This document shows positions 17,476 to 26,577 of a DNA stretch of 64,000 nucleotides, in pieces (position 1 is the first letter of the stretch; each line of letters begins with the position of its first letter). This stretch comes from Saccharopolyspora indica (GTDB lineage Bacteria; Actinomycetota; Actinomycetes; Mycobacteriales; Pseudonocardiaceae), in the NCBI RefSeq assembly GCF_027853965.1, contig NZ_JAQGLB010000027.1, positions 1 through 64,000 on the forward strand. Reading direction: 5' to 3'. Made by a program: the position numbers and the translations under genes. A model generated the notes under the pieces. It did not search any database. It was not told the origin of the DNA and worked only from the letters and a program-made list of their open reading frames with translations.

Positions 17476-18891
17476 ATGAGTGAGTCGACGCGCGACCGAG
17501 TGGTTTCGCGCAACACCGGGACCGCAGACGGCAGGACGCTCCTCGTCCTGCTCGGCGCGGTGTTCATGGCACTGCTGGACTCGACGATCGTCAACGTCGC
17601 GACCCCGGCGATCCGCGCGGATCTGGGCACCAGCGGATCGGCCTTGCAGTGGATCGTTTCGGGCTACACGATCGCCTATGCCGCGTTGCTGATCACCGGA
17701 GCTCGGCTCGGGGCCCGATTCGGCTTCCGGTCCGTGTTCCTGTGCGGGCTGATCGTCTTCACGGTCGCGTCGCTGGCCTGCGGCCTCGCGCCGGGCGCTG
17801 GTGCGCTGATCGGCGCCCGCGTCGTGCAGGGCATCGGCGCGGCGCTGCTGATGCCGCAGATCTACAGCATGATCCAGCTCCGCTTCGCGGGTGCCCGCCG
17901 GGCGCGGGCGCTGAGCCTGTACGCGGCGGTGATCGGCCTGGGCGTGGTGGTCGGTCAGGTCGCCGGTGGGCTGCTGGTGAGCGCCGACCTGTTCGGTGCG
18001 GGCTGGCGGCCGGTGTTCCTGATCAACGTGCCCGCCGGGCTGGTGCTCGTGGTGCTCGGCAGGCGAGTGCTGCCCTCCGGCAGGCCATCGGTGGTCAAGG
18101 GCGTGGATCCGGTGGGGCTGGTGACGTTGACCGCGGCGTTGCTGTGCCTGGTCGTTCCGCTGGTGTTGGGGCACGAGCAGCGCTGGCCGGCCTGGACGTG
18201 GGGTTCGCTGGCCGCATCGGCGGTTCTGGTCGGCGTGTTCGTGCTGGTCGAACGCGGCGTGGCGCGGCGGTGTGGGGCGCCTCTGGTGTCCGGCCGGGTG
18301 CTGCGGGCGCCCGGCCTGGTGCCCGGTGCGATCGCCCTCTTCTGCGCGATGAGCGGCTACGCCGGGTTCCTGTTCTCGTTCTCCCAGCACCTGCAGTCGG
18401 GGCTCGGTGAATCCGCGACCCGCACCGGGCTGATCTTCGCCCCGCTGGCGATCGGCGTGGCGATCGGGAGCTTGACCTGGCAGCAGGTGCCTGCCCGGTG
18501 GCACCGGGCGATGATCAGCGGTGCGTGCCTGGTCGCAGCCGCCGGGTACTTCGGCATCGGCCTCGTCGCGCACCCCGGCGGGGCCGGGCTCCCGGTGCTG
18601 CAGCTGGTCTGCGGCCTGGGCATGGGCTACCTCACCAGTCCCCTGCTGACCGTCGCGGTGTCGCGGGTCGAGCCCGCCGACGCCGCGGACGCCAGCGGCG
18701 TGCTGACGACCGCCTCGCAGATCGCGCAGGTCGTCGGCGTCGCCGCTTATGGCAGCGTCTACCTCGCCGGTGCCGGGCCCCAGCTCGCAGCGGACCTGTC
18801 CGCAGGCGCCGTCCAGCAGACCACGACGTTGGTCTCGATCGGCGTGCTCGCCGGCGCACTCGCGGTGCTCAGGTTGCCGCGAAGCACCTGA
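17476..18891 (+). CDS. MFS drug:H+ antiporter, DHA2 (EmrB/QacA) type
   Basis: A 471-residue pump with about 14 predicted helices. The start region contains MALLDSTIVNVATPAI, the DHA2 family motif in helix 1, and QWIVSGYTIAYAALL; motif C-like GVVVGQVAGG is in helix 5. ATG at 17476 begins MSESTRDRV; a longer upstream frame has no ribosome site and overlaps the regulator's promoter. Such pumps export toxic organic compounds or antibiotics in exchange for protons. Divergent from an XRE/MmyB-like regulator with operator-like palindromes between, which suggests substrate-inducible expression. Confidence 0.92.
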   Translation: MSESTRDRVVSRNTGTADGRTLLVLLGAVFMALLDSTIVNVATPAIRADLGTSGSALQWIVSGYTIAYAALLITGARLGARFGFRSVFLCGLIVFTVASLACGLAPGAGALIGARVVQGIGAALLMPQIYSMIQLRFAGARRARALSLYAAVIGLGVVVGQVAGGLLVSADLFGAGWRPVFLINVPAGLVLVVLGRRVLPSGRPSVVKGVDPVGLVTLTAALLCLVVPLVLGHEQRWPAWTWGSLAASAVLVGVFVLVERGVARRCGAPLVSGRVLRAPGLVPGAIALFCAMSGYAGFLFSFSQHLQSGLGESATRTGLIFAPLAIGVAIGSLTWQQVPARWHRAMISGACLVAAAGYFGIGLVAHPGGAGLPVLQLVCGLGMGYLTSPLLTVAVSRVEPADAADASGVLTTASQIAQVVGVAAYGSVYLAGAGPQLAADLSAGAVQQTTTLVSIGVLAGALAVLRLPRST

Positions 18892-18902
18892 GCTCTCCGG
18901 GC

Positions 18903-18922
18903 CCCTGCGGACAACCGCAGGG
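18903..18922 (+). terminator. Hairpin after the DHA2 pump
   Basis: CCCTGCGG and CCGCAGGG form a perfect 8-bp stem with the loop ACAA, twelve bases after the pump's stop codon. No T tract. Probable terminator separating the pump from the peptidase gene, or a small structured leader of the latter. Confidence 0.6.
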
Positions 18923-18979
18923 CAACTGTGCAGCGCACCGCATTACGCAACGCTCGCCGCGCCCGTAGCTTTCCCCGCT

Positions 18980-21262
18980 GTGAACGGAAAGTCGATCAGC
19001 ACGCGGTTCCGGGTGCCCGGGGTCCTGGCCGTGCTAGCAGTGCTCGTGGTGACGGTGTTCGGCGCGGCGAGCGTCCAGCAGCCCGACCGGGACGCCCCGG
19101 CCGGGGAGTTCAGCGCCGAGCGGGCCATCGCCGAGCTGCGCGGGTTCGCGACCGAACCGCGGCCGATGGGCAGCGCGGCCGCCGACCGGGCCCGGGACCA
19201 CCTGGTCGGGCGGCTGCGCGCGGCAGGGCTCCAGGTCGAGGTCCAGAGCTCGCTGGGCGCCTACGCCGCCACCGGGCTGGCGACCTTCGGCCAGGTCGAC
19301 AACGTGGTGGCCACGCTGCCCGGCACCGCGTCGACGGGAGCGGTCCTGCTCGCCGCCCACTACGACTCGGCGGGGGTCGGCCCCGGGGCTTCCGATGACG
19401 GTGCCTCGGTGGCGGCGATGCTGGAGACCGTGCGGGCGCTGCGGGAGAGCGGGCCGCTGCGCAACGACCTCGTGCTGCTGATCACCGACGGCGAGGAGGA
19501 CGGCTCGCTCGGGGCGGGCGCCTTCGCCCGGGAGCACCCGCTGGCCGCTCGCGGCGGGGTGGTGCTGAACTGGGAGGCGCGCGGTGTCGACGGCCCGTCG
19601 CTGATGTTCGAGACCACCGAGGACAACGCGCGCCTGATCGAGGTGTTCGCCGATTCCGTCGAGCACCCGCGCGGTGACTCCTCGATGGTCGAGATGTACC
19701 GGTTGATGCCCAACAGCACCGACTTCACCGACCTGGCCGCTGCCGGGTTCGCCGGCCTCAACTCGGCCTACCTCGAAGGCTCGTCGCGGTACCACACCGC
19801 GAGCGACACGATCGCCAACCTCAACCCCGGCAGCCTCCAGCACCAGGGCGAGAACATGCTCGCGCTGACCCGCGCCTTCGGCGGCGCCGACCTCGCGGAC
19901 CTGCGCGCGGACCACGACCTGGTCTACTTCCGCGCGCTCGGCCTGCTGATCACCTACCCCGACGCGGTGGTCCTGCCGCTGGCCCTGCTGAACGCGTTGC
20001 TGCTGGTGGGCGCCGTGGTGCTGGCGCGGTACCGGCGCCTGATCTCGCTGCCGCGGACGCTGCTGAGCGCGCTGTCCGCGCTGGTCCCGATCGCCGTGGC
20101 GGTCGTGCTCGCGCAGGAGCTGTGGTCGCTGCTGGTCGCGGTGCGGCCCGACTACGACCTGATGAACGGCCTGCTGCACCGGCCGCTGGCCTTCCTGCTC
20201 GCGCTCGCAGCGCTCACCGGGACCGCGCTGATCGCCTGGTACCTGGCGCTCCGCACCCGGCTCGGCCCCACCGCACTCGCCCTCGGGGCGCTGACCTGGC
20301 CCACGGCCGCGGGCATCGCGTGCGCTTTCCTCGCTCCCGGCGCCGCGTTCGTCTTCACCGTGCCCGCGCTGGCCGGGGCACTCGGCCTCCTGCTGGCGAT
20401 GTTCTTCCCCAGGTGGTCAGCCATCGCGATCGCCGCCGCTGCCGCGGTGGCCGCGGTGGTGGTTCCCGTGGTGGCGCGCACCGTCTTCAACGGCATGGGC
20501 CTGGCGCTGGGCGGGGCGACCGCGGCGCTGATCGTCCTCTTCGGACTCTTCCTGGTTCCGTTGGGAGAGACCTTGTTGCCCGACCGCGCGCTGTCCCGCC
20601 GGTCGGCCGTCCTGGCGGTGTCCACGGCGCTCGGCGCAACGATCGCGCTCGTCCTGAGTGGACTCGCCATCGACCGGTTCGACGCGCAGCACCCGCGCCG
20701 GTCCCACCTCGCTTACGTGCTGGACGCCGACACCCGCACCGCCAGCTGGGTCAGCGCCGAGGCGGAGCCCACCGAGTGGACCGCGCAGTTCGTCGGCACC
20801 CGGAACACCGATGCGCTCCCGCCCGGATATGCGCGGGGTGAGCTGTGGACCGGCCCGGCGCAGCCGCTCGCCGTCGACGGGCCGCTCGTGACCGGAACCC
20901 GCACCGGGGACACCGCGAACCTGCACGTGTCCTCCGCCCGCGGCGCGCGATCGGTGGTGCTGCGCGTGGACCAGCCGATCACCGAGGTCACGGCGCGGAT
21001 GCCCGGCGGCGCTCCCGTCGCGCTCCAGGTGTCGGGCACCCGGACCGCGACCTGGCCCGGCGAGATCCGCTTCCGCGATCTGCCGCCGGAGGGCGTCGAG
21101 ATCTCCTTGCGCACGCGCGGTGGCCAGGTCCAGGTGACGGCGATCGACGAGACCCGCGGTCTCGCCGCGGCGCCCGGATTCCGGCCGAGACCGGCCGACC
21201 TCGAGGCCGGGACCCGCGAGGACGGCGACCTCGTCGCGGTCGCCCGCACCTACCGGTTCTGA
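18980..21262 (+). CDS. M28-family membrane metallopeptidase
   Basis: A 760-residue protein. An N-terminal signal-anchor (about 12-33) is followed by an extracellular M28 zinc peptidase domain (35-350) with the expected ligands: AAHYDSAG, GASDDGAS, TDGEEDGSLGA and SSRYHTASD. The middle (about 370-600) has seven to nine membrane helices, and the C-terminal 150 residues are extracellular again. This matches the ER-type aminopeptidase layout (Fxna-like M28). The GTG at 18980 is chosen because it leads straight into the signal-anchor; no ribosome site is seen. Probably acts on peptides outside the membrane. Its end overlaps the convergent MFS gene by 13 bases. Confidence 0.88.
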   Translation: MNGKSISTRFRVPGVLAVLAVLVVTVFGAASVQQPDRDAPAGEFSAERAIAELRGFATEPRPMGSAAADRARDHLVGRLRAAGLQVEVQSSLGAYAATGLATFGQVDNVVATLPGTASTGAVLLAAHYDSAGVGPGASDDGASVAAMLETVRALRESGPLRNDLVLLITDGEEDGSLGAGAFAREHPLAARGGVVLNWEARGVDGPSLMFETTEDNARLIEVFADSVEHPRGDSSMVEMYRLMPNSTDFTDLAAAGFAGLNSAYLEGSSRYHTASDTIANLNPGSLQHQGENMLALTRAFGGADLADLRADHDLVYFRALGLLITYPDAVVLPLALLNALLLVGAVVLARYRRLISLPRTLLSALSALVPIAVAVVLAQELWSLLVAVRPDYDLMNGLLHRPLAFLLALAALTGTALIAWYLALRTRLGPTALALGALTWPTAAGIACAFLAPGAAFVFTVPALAGALGLLLAMFFPRWSAIAIAAAAAVAAVVVPVVARTVFNGMGLALGGATAALIVLFGLFLVPLGETLLPDRALSRRSAVLAVSTALGATIALVLSGLAIDRFDAQHPRRSHLAYVLDADTRTASWVSAEAEPTEWTAQFVGTRNTDALPPGYARGELWTGPAQPLAVDGPLVTGTRTGDTANLHVSSARGARSVVLRVDQPITEVTARMPGGAPVALQVSGTRTATWPGEIRFRDLPPEGVEISLRTRGGQVQVTAIDETRGLAAAPGFRPRPADLEAGTREDGDLVAVARTYRF

Positions 21263-22542
21263 CGTCCCGCCGGTGGTGGCTCACGCCGGAGCCGGGCCAC
21301 CACCGGCACGTCCTCCAGCTCGCGCGCCTTCGGCAGCCGCGGCACCCAGAACAGGCCGATCGCGTTCGCGACCGCGGTGAGGGCGAACAGCAGCCAGAAC
21401 AGCAGCGCCGGATCGGCCAGTGCGATCGCGGGCGTGACGAACGCGGCGAGGGCCGCGACCACGCGGGCGAAGGCGATCGTGAGCCCGCCGGCCGTCGTGC
21501 GCAGCAGCGTCGGGATCAGCTCCTGCGACCACACCTTGTAGATGCCCTCACCGCAGAAGGCGTTGCCGAGCCCCGAGAGCAGCAGCACGGCGACCAGGGT
21601 GAACCGGTTCGCCCCGAACAGCGCGGGAAGCGCCCAGGCGACGAGGATCAACGCGGAGCCACCCGCGAACCAGGCGTACCGCGCCGGCCGGTCGACCACC
21701 CGCATGAACACCAGACCGGCCAGGAAGCCGACCGGCAGGCCGAGCAGGCTCAGCCGGGAGTACTCCGCGACACCGCCGCCCGTGAGGTTGGTCCACAGGA
21801 AGGTGCCGAAGCTGCCCATCGTGGACGCGCCGAGGTTCCAGGTGGCGTAGTACAAACCCAGCGCGACGACCGAGAACACCACGGGAGCGCGGAAGAGCTG
21901 GCCGACGCGGCTGAACCGGATCTCTCCCGCCTCACCGGGTGCGTCCGCCGCGCGCCGCGCCGCGACCCACTCGGCGGACTCGCCCAGCGCGAAGCGCAGC
22001 ACGAGCACGACGATCGCCACCACCAGCAGGTGCGCGAACATGATGCGCCCGCCGAGCACACCCCACGAGCCGACCACCGCGCTGAGGCCCATCGCGGCGA
22101 CGATGCCCCCGATCCACAGGATGTTGGAGAAGATGACCATCTTCCCCTTGTGCCCGTCGGGCGATTCCTCGTTGATCAGCGCCAGCGAGGCGGCGAGATC
22201 GGCACCTATCGCCAGCCCCACGGCGACGACACCGACGTGCAGCAGCCAGAGCGGCGACGCGACGATCAGCAGTGCGATGCCCGCGGCGTAGAGCAGCAGC
22301 GACAGGGTGAACACCCGGCGACGACCGAACAGATCGCCGAGCCGACCGCCGCACAGCGCACCGAGGGCGAACATCAGCGTCTGCAACCCGAGAAGCGCAC
22401 CGACGGCCCCCACGTCGAGGACCTCGGCGTAAGAACCACCGAGCACGATGCCGGAGGTGACCAGCGCCCCGGCGTCGAGGTAGGAGGCCATGCCCGCGAG
22501 CGCAGCGACCTTCCAGGTGCGGCCGGGAAGTTGCCGAGACAT
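21250..22542 (-). CDS. MFS transporter next to the rhamnosidase
   Basis: A 430-residue carrier with 12 helices. The 2-3 loop GGRLGDLFGRRRVF and the GADLAASLALINEESP segment in helix 4-5 resemble the sugar/metabolite:H+ symporter branch. ATG at 22542 has GAGAGGAG five bases upstream. It begins eleven bases after the stop of the GH78 rhamnosidase on the same strand, so the two form an operon: the carrier probably brings in rhamnosides that the intracellular enzyme cleaves. The substrate is inferred from that neighbour alone. Confidence 0.88.
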   Translation of the reverse strand: MSRQLPGRTWKVAALAGMASYLDAGALVTSGIVLGGSYAEVLDVGAVGALLGLQTLMFALGALCGGRLGDLFGRRRVFTLSLLLYAAGIALLIVASPLWLLHVGVVAVGLAIGADLAASLALINEESPDGHKGKMVIFSNILWIGGIVAAMGLSAVVGSWGVLGGRIMFAHLLVVAIVVLVLRFALGESAEWVAARRAADAPGEAGEIRFSRVGQLFRAPVVFSVVALGLYYATWNLGASTMGSFGTFLWTNLTGGGVAEYSRLSLLGLPVGFLAGLVFMRVVDRPARYAWFAGGSALILVAWALPALFGANRFTLVAVLLLSGLGNAFCGEGIYKVWSQELIPTLLRTTAGGLTIAFARVVAALAAFVTPAIALADPALLFWLLFALTAVANAIGLFWVPRLPKARELEDVPVVARLRREPPPAGRQNR

Positions 22543-22553
22543 CGGTACTCCTC

Positions 22554-25244
22554 TCAGGCTGGTGCGGCGCGATCTCCTCCGGTCACGACCGGCAGCCGCA
22601 GCACGTGCCGCCCACCCGGAACCGACGTCTCCGGGTGGCCCGGTAGCCGCACCGCCGCGGTCGCGGTCTCCGGCACCTCGACCTCCAGCTCCCACGTCCC
22701 GTCCGAACGCCGCCACTCGACGGCGGCGCGGCCGCGGGAAGTCGTGTGGGCGGTGCGGGCCCACTCCACGCGGTCGTCGAGGACCGGCGCTATGTCGAAG
22801 GTCGCCCACCCGGGGCTGGTCGGGCGCAGGCCGCCGACCGCCTGCTGGATCCAGGCGGCAGCAGCGCCCAGGAAGTAGTGGTTGTGCGAGCGCGCGGTCT
22901 CGTCCCACGACTCCATCAGCGTGGCGGCTCCCGCATCCCGCCACACCCCCCAGCCCGGCCGGTCCCGCCGGGTGGCCACGGTGATGGCGAGGTCGGGACG
23001 GCCGTGCGCCGCGAGCACCGGCAGCAGGTGCTTCGCCGCCACCGCACCGCAGTCCAGGTGGCCCGCCGTCCGGTGCTCGACGTCGGCGAACAGGCCTTCG
23101 GCAACGGCGGCGACGTGCTCGGCCGGGACCGCGCCGAACGCCAGCGGCAGCACGTTCACGGCTTGCCGGTAGCCGACGTCCGGAACCCGGTAGGTACCGG
23201 TTCCCGCATCGAAGAACCGCTGGTGGTAGGCGGTGGCCACGGCGTTCGAGGCCGCCCGGTAGCGCTCCGCTCCGGACTCGCCCAGCACGTCGAGGACGTC
23301 GGCGCACCGGCTCACCACGTGCCGCAGCATCATCGTCGCGGTCGGCATCGGGCCCTCCGGCGCGAAGTGGTGACCCGGGGACAGCCAGTCGCCCCAGCTG
23401 TGGTGCGGCCACACCCCGTCCGGTGCGAGGTCGAGCAGTCGATCGGCGTAGGTGCGGATCGGGTCCGCGTAGCGCTCGAGAACCGCCCGGTCGCCGTACT
23501 CCTGGTAGAGGTACCAGGGGATCAGCACCATCGAGGCGCTCCACGCCGGATCCGCCGCCCGGCCCCAGTCCGGGGTGGGCACGATCTGCGGAACCACGCC
23601 GTGCTCGTCGCGCGCGTCGACGTGGTCGTCCAGCCACTTCCCGAACGACTCGCGCAGGTCCAGGTGGTGCAGCACGGCTTCGGCGGCCAGGTGGGCGTCG
23701 GCGGTCCAGCCGTTCTTCTCGTACACCGGGGTGTCGGTGGGCACGCCGTGCAGGTTGTTGCGGAAAGTCCGGGCGGTGGCGCCGACGATCCAGGTCAGGA
23801 GGTCGTCCGCGCACTCGAACTCACCGACGCGCGCCACCGGTGTCTCCAGCCTGACCGCGCGGGCCGCGGTCACCACCGCCCGCCCCAGGACCTGCACACC
23901 GGCGTACCGGAAGCCCTTGTAGCTGAACCGCGGCTCCCAGGTGGCCTCGGTTCCGCTGTCGGCCAGGACGAAGCGGTCGACCTGGGTCCCTCCAGCGGCC
24001 AGCGGGTTCCGGCAGCGCACAGCACCGTCGGCAGCGAGCTGCTCGGCGTACCGGACGACGATCTCCGCACCTGCCTCACCCACCGCGGAGAGGCGGAGCC
24101 GCCCGGCGAGCACCTCCCCGAAGTCGTGGACGACCACCCCGTCCTGCGAGGTGCTCGACACCGGCGCGAGCAGCTCGGTGCAGCGCACCGGAGGTGCGGT
24201 CGCCGGTTTCAGCACCCCGCCCGGCGGCGCCACGACCAGCACCGGTTCCCACTTCGCGCCACGTGCACGCCCCGGATCGGTCGTCTCGCCCACGTAGAGC
24301 AGGTCCGACGTCACCGCGCCCTCGGCCGCTTCCCAATCCGCGCCCGAGGCGACGACGTGCCGTTCCCCCGCCCCGTCGACGTAGTCCAGCTGCGCCAGCA
24401 CCACCGGTTCGCGGTGCCAGCGGGCGAAGTTCCACCCCCAGGTGTTCGCCCCTCTCGCGGCGTAGAAGCCGCGGCCCGTTTCCGCGGTCAGCGTGTTCTG
24501 CCCGGCGCGCAGCAGCGCGGTCACGTCGTAGGTGCGGTGCAGGACGGTGCGGTCGTACGTCGTCTGCGCGGGTTCCAGCACGTCGCCGGTCACCTCTCGA
24601 CCGTTGAGCCGGAATTCCCCGTACCCCAGACCGACCGCGCTCAGCTCGGCCTTCCGCACCTCGCCGGGCACCTCGAACGAGGTGCGGAACACCGGGTTGG
24701 GCGCGGGAACCGTCTCGACGCCGATGGCCCGAACTCCCGGCTCGGGGACGCCGTCGCGCACGGCCGACCCCACGACCGGGAGCGGCGACACCCCGTCGTC
24801 GACCCCGGACGGGACGGGCTCGGCCAGCGTGGACCATCCGAGACGACCCACCACGGCCCGGACCCGCAGGAGGTACTCCCCGGGACCGAGGACCTCGGGG
24901 AGTTCGACGAAGTGGGCGAAGCGGTCCCAGCGCACGATGCCCCGCTCGACGACCTGGTCGGCCAGCGCGGTGCCATCGGCGCCGCACAGCTCCAGCCGTC
25001 CGCGCACCGCCGTTCCGGGATCGCTGGCCAGGTCGAGGCCCACCGCGGTGAACGGCCCCGGCGCGGTGAACGTCTGCCCCAGCCAGTGCCCCGGTTCCAC
25101 CCAGGCCACGTGGTCCGACGTCAACGACCGCACGATCCGGTGAGCCGGGTCGGTGCGCTTGCCGATCCACTGCGCCGACCACCGGCGCAACGCCGGAGGT
25201 ACCAGCGGTGGCAGGAACTCCGGAACCGCGCTGCCAACGTTCAC
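22554..25244 (-). CDS. Alpha-L-rhamnosidase, GH78
   Basis: An 896-residue GH78 enzyme that hydrolyses terminal alpha-L-rhamnose from glycosides. Beta-sandwich domains fill about 1-430 (including the YDRTVLHRTYDVTALLRAG region of the N-terminal domain), the (alpha/alpha)6 barrel about 440-790 with TDTPVYEKNGWTADAH carrying the presumed acid residues and ATLMESWDE carrying the presumed base, then a C-terminal beta domain. There is no signal peptide, so it acts inside the cell. GTG at 25244 has GAGGAGG upstream. The MFS carrier follows eleven bases after its stop. Plant flavonoid or saponin rhamnosides are plausible substrates. Confidence 0.93.
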   Translation of the reverse strand: MNVGSAVPEFLPPLVPPALRRWSAQWIGKRTDPAHRIVRSLTSDHVAWVEPGHWLGQTFTAPGPFTAVGLDLASDPGTAVRGRLELCGADGTALADQVVERGIVRWDRFAHFVELPEVLGPGEYLLRVRAVVGRLGWSTLAEPVPSGVDDGVSPLPVVGSAVRDGVPEPGVRAIGVETVPAPNPVFRTSFEVPGEVRKAELSAVGLGYGEFRLNGREVTGDVLEPAQTTYDRTVLHRTYDVTALLRAGQNTLTAETGRGFYAARGANTWGWNFARWHREPVVLAQLDYVDGAGERHVVASGADWEAAEGAVTSDLLYVGETTDPGRARGAKWEPVLVVAPPGGVLKPATAPPVRCTELLAPVSSTSQDGVVVHDFGEVLAGRLRLSAVGEAGAEIVVRYAEQLAADGAVRCRNPLAAGGTQVDRFVLADSGTEATWEPRFSYKGFRYAGVQVLGRAVVTAARAVRLETPVARVGEFECADDLLTWIVGATARTFRNNLHGVPTDTPVYEKNGWTADAHLAAEAVLHHLDLRESFGKWLDDHVDARDEHGVVPQIVPTPDWGRAADPAWSASMVLIPWYLYQEYGDRAVLERYADPIRTYADRLLDLAPDGVWPHHSWGDWLSPGHHFAPEGPMPTATMMLRHVVSRCADVLDVLGESGAERYRAASNAVATAYHQRFFDAGTGTYRVPDVGYRQAVNVLPLAFGAVPAEHVAAVAEGLFADVEHRTAGHLDCGAVAAKHLLPVLAAHGRPDLAITVATRRDRPGWGVWRDAGAATLMESWDETARSHNHYFLGAAAAWIQQAVGGLRPTSPGWATFDIAPVLDDRVEWARTAHTTSRGRAAVEWRRSDGTWELEVEVPETATAAVRLPGHPETSVPGGRHVLRLPVVTGGDRAAPA

Positions 25245-25392
25245 CCCGTCCTCCTCTTCGAGCGGCGGAGGGAATGTGCCCGAGCAGGACCATGCCCGGA
25301 ATCACCGGGCGCGTACAGCCCCAGTACGAGTGATGCCCCGTCAGCGCGGCGAAAGCACCTGGTGGACGGCGACTTCCCGCCAGATCAGCGGC

Positions 25393-26442
25393 TCACAGCA
25401 GGCGCTCGACGGTGATCTCGGCGACCGAGCGGTGGGCCGCGGAGATGATGTCCAGCGCCGCCACCGCGTCCGCCGGGTCGACCGGTGGCGGCGCGCCGTC
25501 GCGCAGCGAGCGGACCACTCCGTCGTAGAACGCCAGGTAGTCGCCCCGTTCGCTGGGCACGCGGCGGACGTCGTCACCGACGCCGAGCACGCCCCAGTCC
25601 TCCTCCGGTTCGCGGCCCCAGGTCTCGTCCACCGGACGGCGGCCTGCGCGCAGCTCCGCCTCCTGCGGGTCGAGGCCGTACTTGGTGAACGCGGCGCTCT
25701 CGCCCAGCACCCGGAAGCGCGGGCCCTGCTGAGCCGCCACCTTGCTCATCCACAGGTGCGAGCGGACCCCGTTGACGTGCGACAGCGCCAGGTAGGAGTC
25801 GTCGTCGGCCCGCACGCCCGGCCGCCGGCGGTCGATCTCCGCGTACACCGCCGCGACCGGCCCGAACAGCTGCAGGGCCTGGTCGATCAGGTGGCTGCCC
25901 AGGTCGTAGAGGATGCCCGCGACGTCCTCCGCACCGCCGGAGTCGCGCCAGGTCGGCTTCGGCGTCGGCGACCAGCGCTCGAACCTCGACTCGAAGCGGT
26001 GCACCCGGCCCAGCTCGCCGTCCTCGATGAGCTTGGCCACGGTGCGCACGTCGTTGTCCCAGCGGCGGTTCTGGAAGACCGTCAGCAGCAACCCCTTGGA
26101 CTCGGCGTGCTCGATCAGCCGCCGCCCCTCCACCGCGGTCGGCGTGAACGGCTTGTCCACCACCACCGGCAGCCCGGCGTCCAGCGCCGCGGTGGCCAGC
26201 TCGGCGTGCGTCCGATTCGGACTCGCCACCACCACGAGGTCGAGATCCCCGGCCAGCAACGCGTCCATGTCGTCGACGACGGCGGCATCGGGGTGCTCGG
26301 CGCGCACCTGCTGCTGCCGCTCGGGGTTCGCGGTGACCACCGCGGACAACCGCAGCGACGGGTGCGCGGCGATCAGCGGAGCGTGGAAGATCGCGCCCCC
26401 GACGCCGTAGCCGACGAGACCGACTCGCAGTGCAGAACTCAT
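25393..26442 (-). CDS. Gfo/Idh/MocA-family oxidoreductase
   Basis: A 349-residue NAD(P)-dependent oxidoreductase. The Rossmann motif GLVGYGVGGAIFHAPLI opens the protein and VVVDKPFTPT is the family's EKP-type motif; RFESRFERW lies in the second domain. These enzymes oxidise sugars or cyclitols such as myo-inositol or glucose-fructose type substrates. ATG at 26442; the longer frame to 26520 has no support. It lies 148 bases upstream of the rhamnosidase on the same strand and may be its partner in sugar catabolism, which is inference. Confidence 0.9.
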   Translation of the reverse strand: MSSALRVGLVGYGVGGAIFHAPLIAAHPSLRLSAVVTANPERQQQVRAEHPDAAVVDDMDALLAGDLDLVVVASPNRTHAELATAALDAGLPVVVDKPFTPTAVEGRRLIEHAESKGLLLTVFQNRRWDNDVRTVAKLIEDGELGRVHRFESRFERWSPTPKPTWRDSGGAEDVAGILYDLGSHLIDQALQLFGPVAAVYAEIDRRRPGVRADDDSYLALSHVNGVRSHLWMSKVAAQQGPRFRVLGESAAFTKYGLDPQEAELRAGRRPVDETWGREPEEDWGVLGVGDDVRRVPSERGDYLAFYDGVVRSLRDGAPPPVDPADAVAALDIISAAHRSVAEITVERLL

Positions 26443-26468
26443 GTCCCCATTAGACCCCGCCCCCGGCT

Positions 26469-26526
26469 CCCCGGCCTCAGGCCGGGGTGGCCCGCCGTGC
26501 GCCCCGACACGCCCGGGCACGGGGCG
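26469..26526. terminator. Two hairpins between response regulator and oxidoreductase genes
   Basis: CCCCGGCC-TCA-GGCCGGGG (26469-26487) is a perfect 8-bp stem; CGCCCCG (26500-26506) pairs with CGGGGCG (26520-26526) over a 13-base loop. They follow the response-regulator gene (ends 26578) together with the palindrome at 26533-26576. Probable terminator group. No gene is seen in 26443-26577. Confidence 0.6.
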
Positions 26527-26532
26527 ATTCGG

Positions 26533-26576
26533 GCGATTTCAATGGAAATCGCACGTCCGAGTTCCGTTGAAATCGC
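26533..26576. repeat. 44-bp palindrome, family A copy 1
   Basis: GCGATTTCAATGGAA (26533-26547) pairs with TTCCGTTGAAATCGC (26562-26576) with one mismatch; the left half is also a 20-base hairpin by itself (stem GCGATTTC, loop AATG). The same 44-base design recurs at 35171-35214 and 35269-35312. It lies directly after the stop of the response-regulator gene on the minus strand and should stop transcription. Confidence 0.85.
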
Positions 26577-26577
26577 G

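Noticed and set aside
26533-26576. CRISPR repeat or attachment site interpretation of the palindrome families
   Set aside because: Copies are scattered at gene ends without regular spacers, cas genes, integrase genes or tRNA genes.
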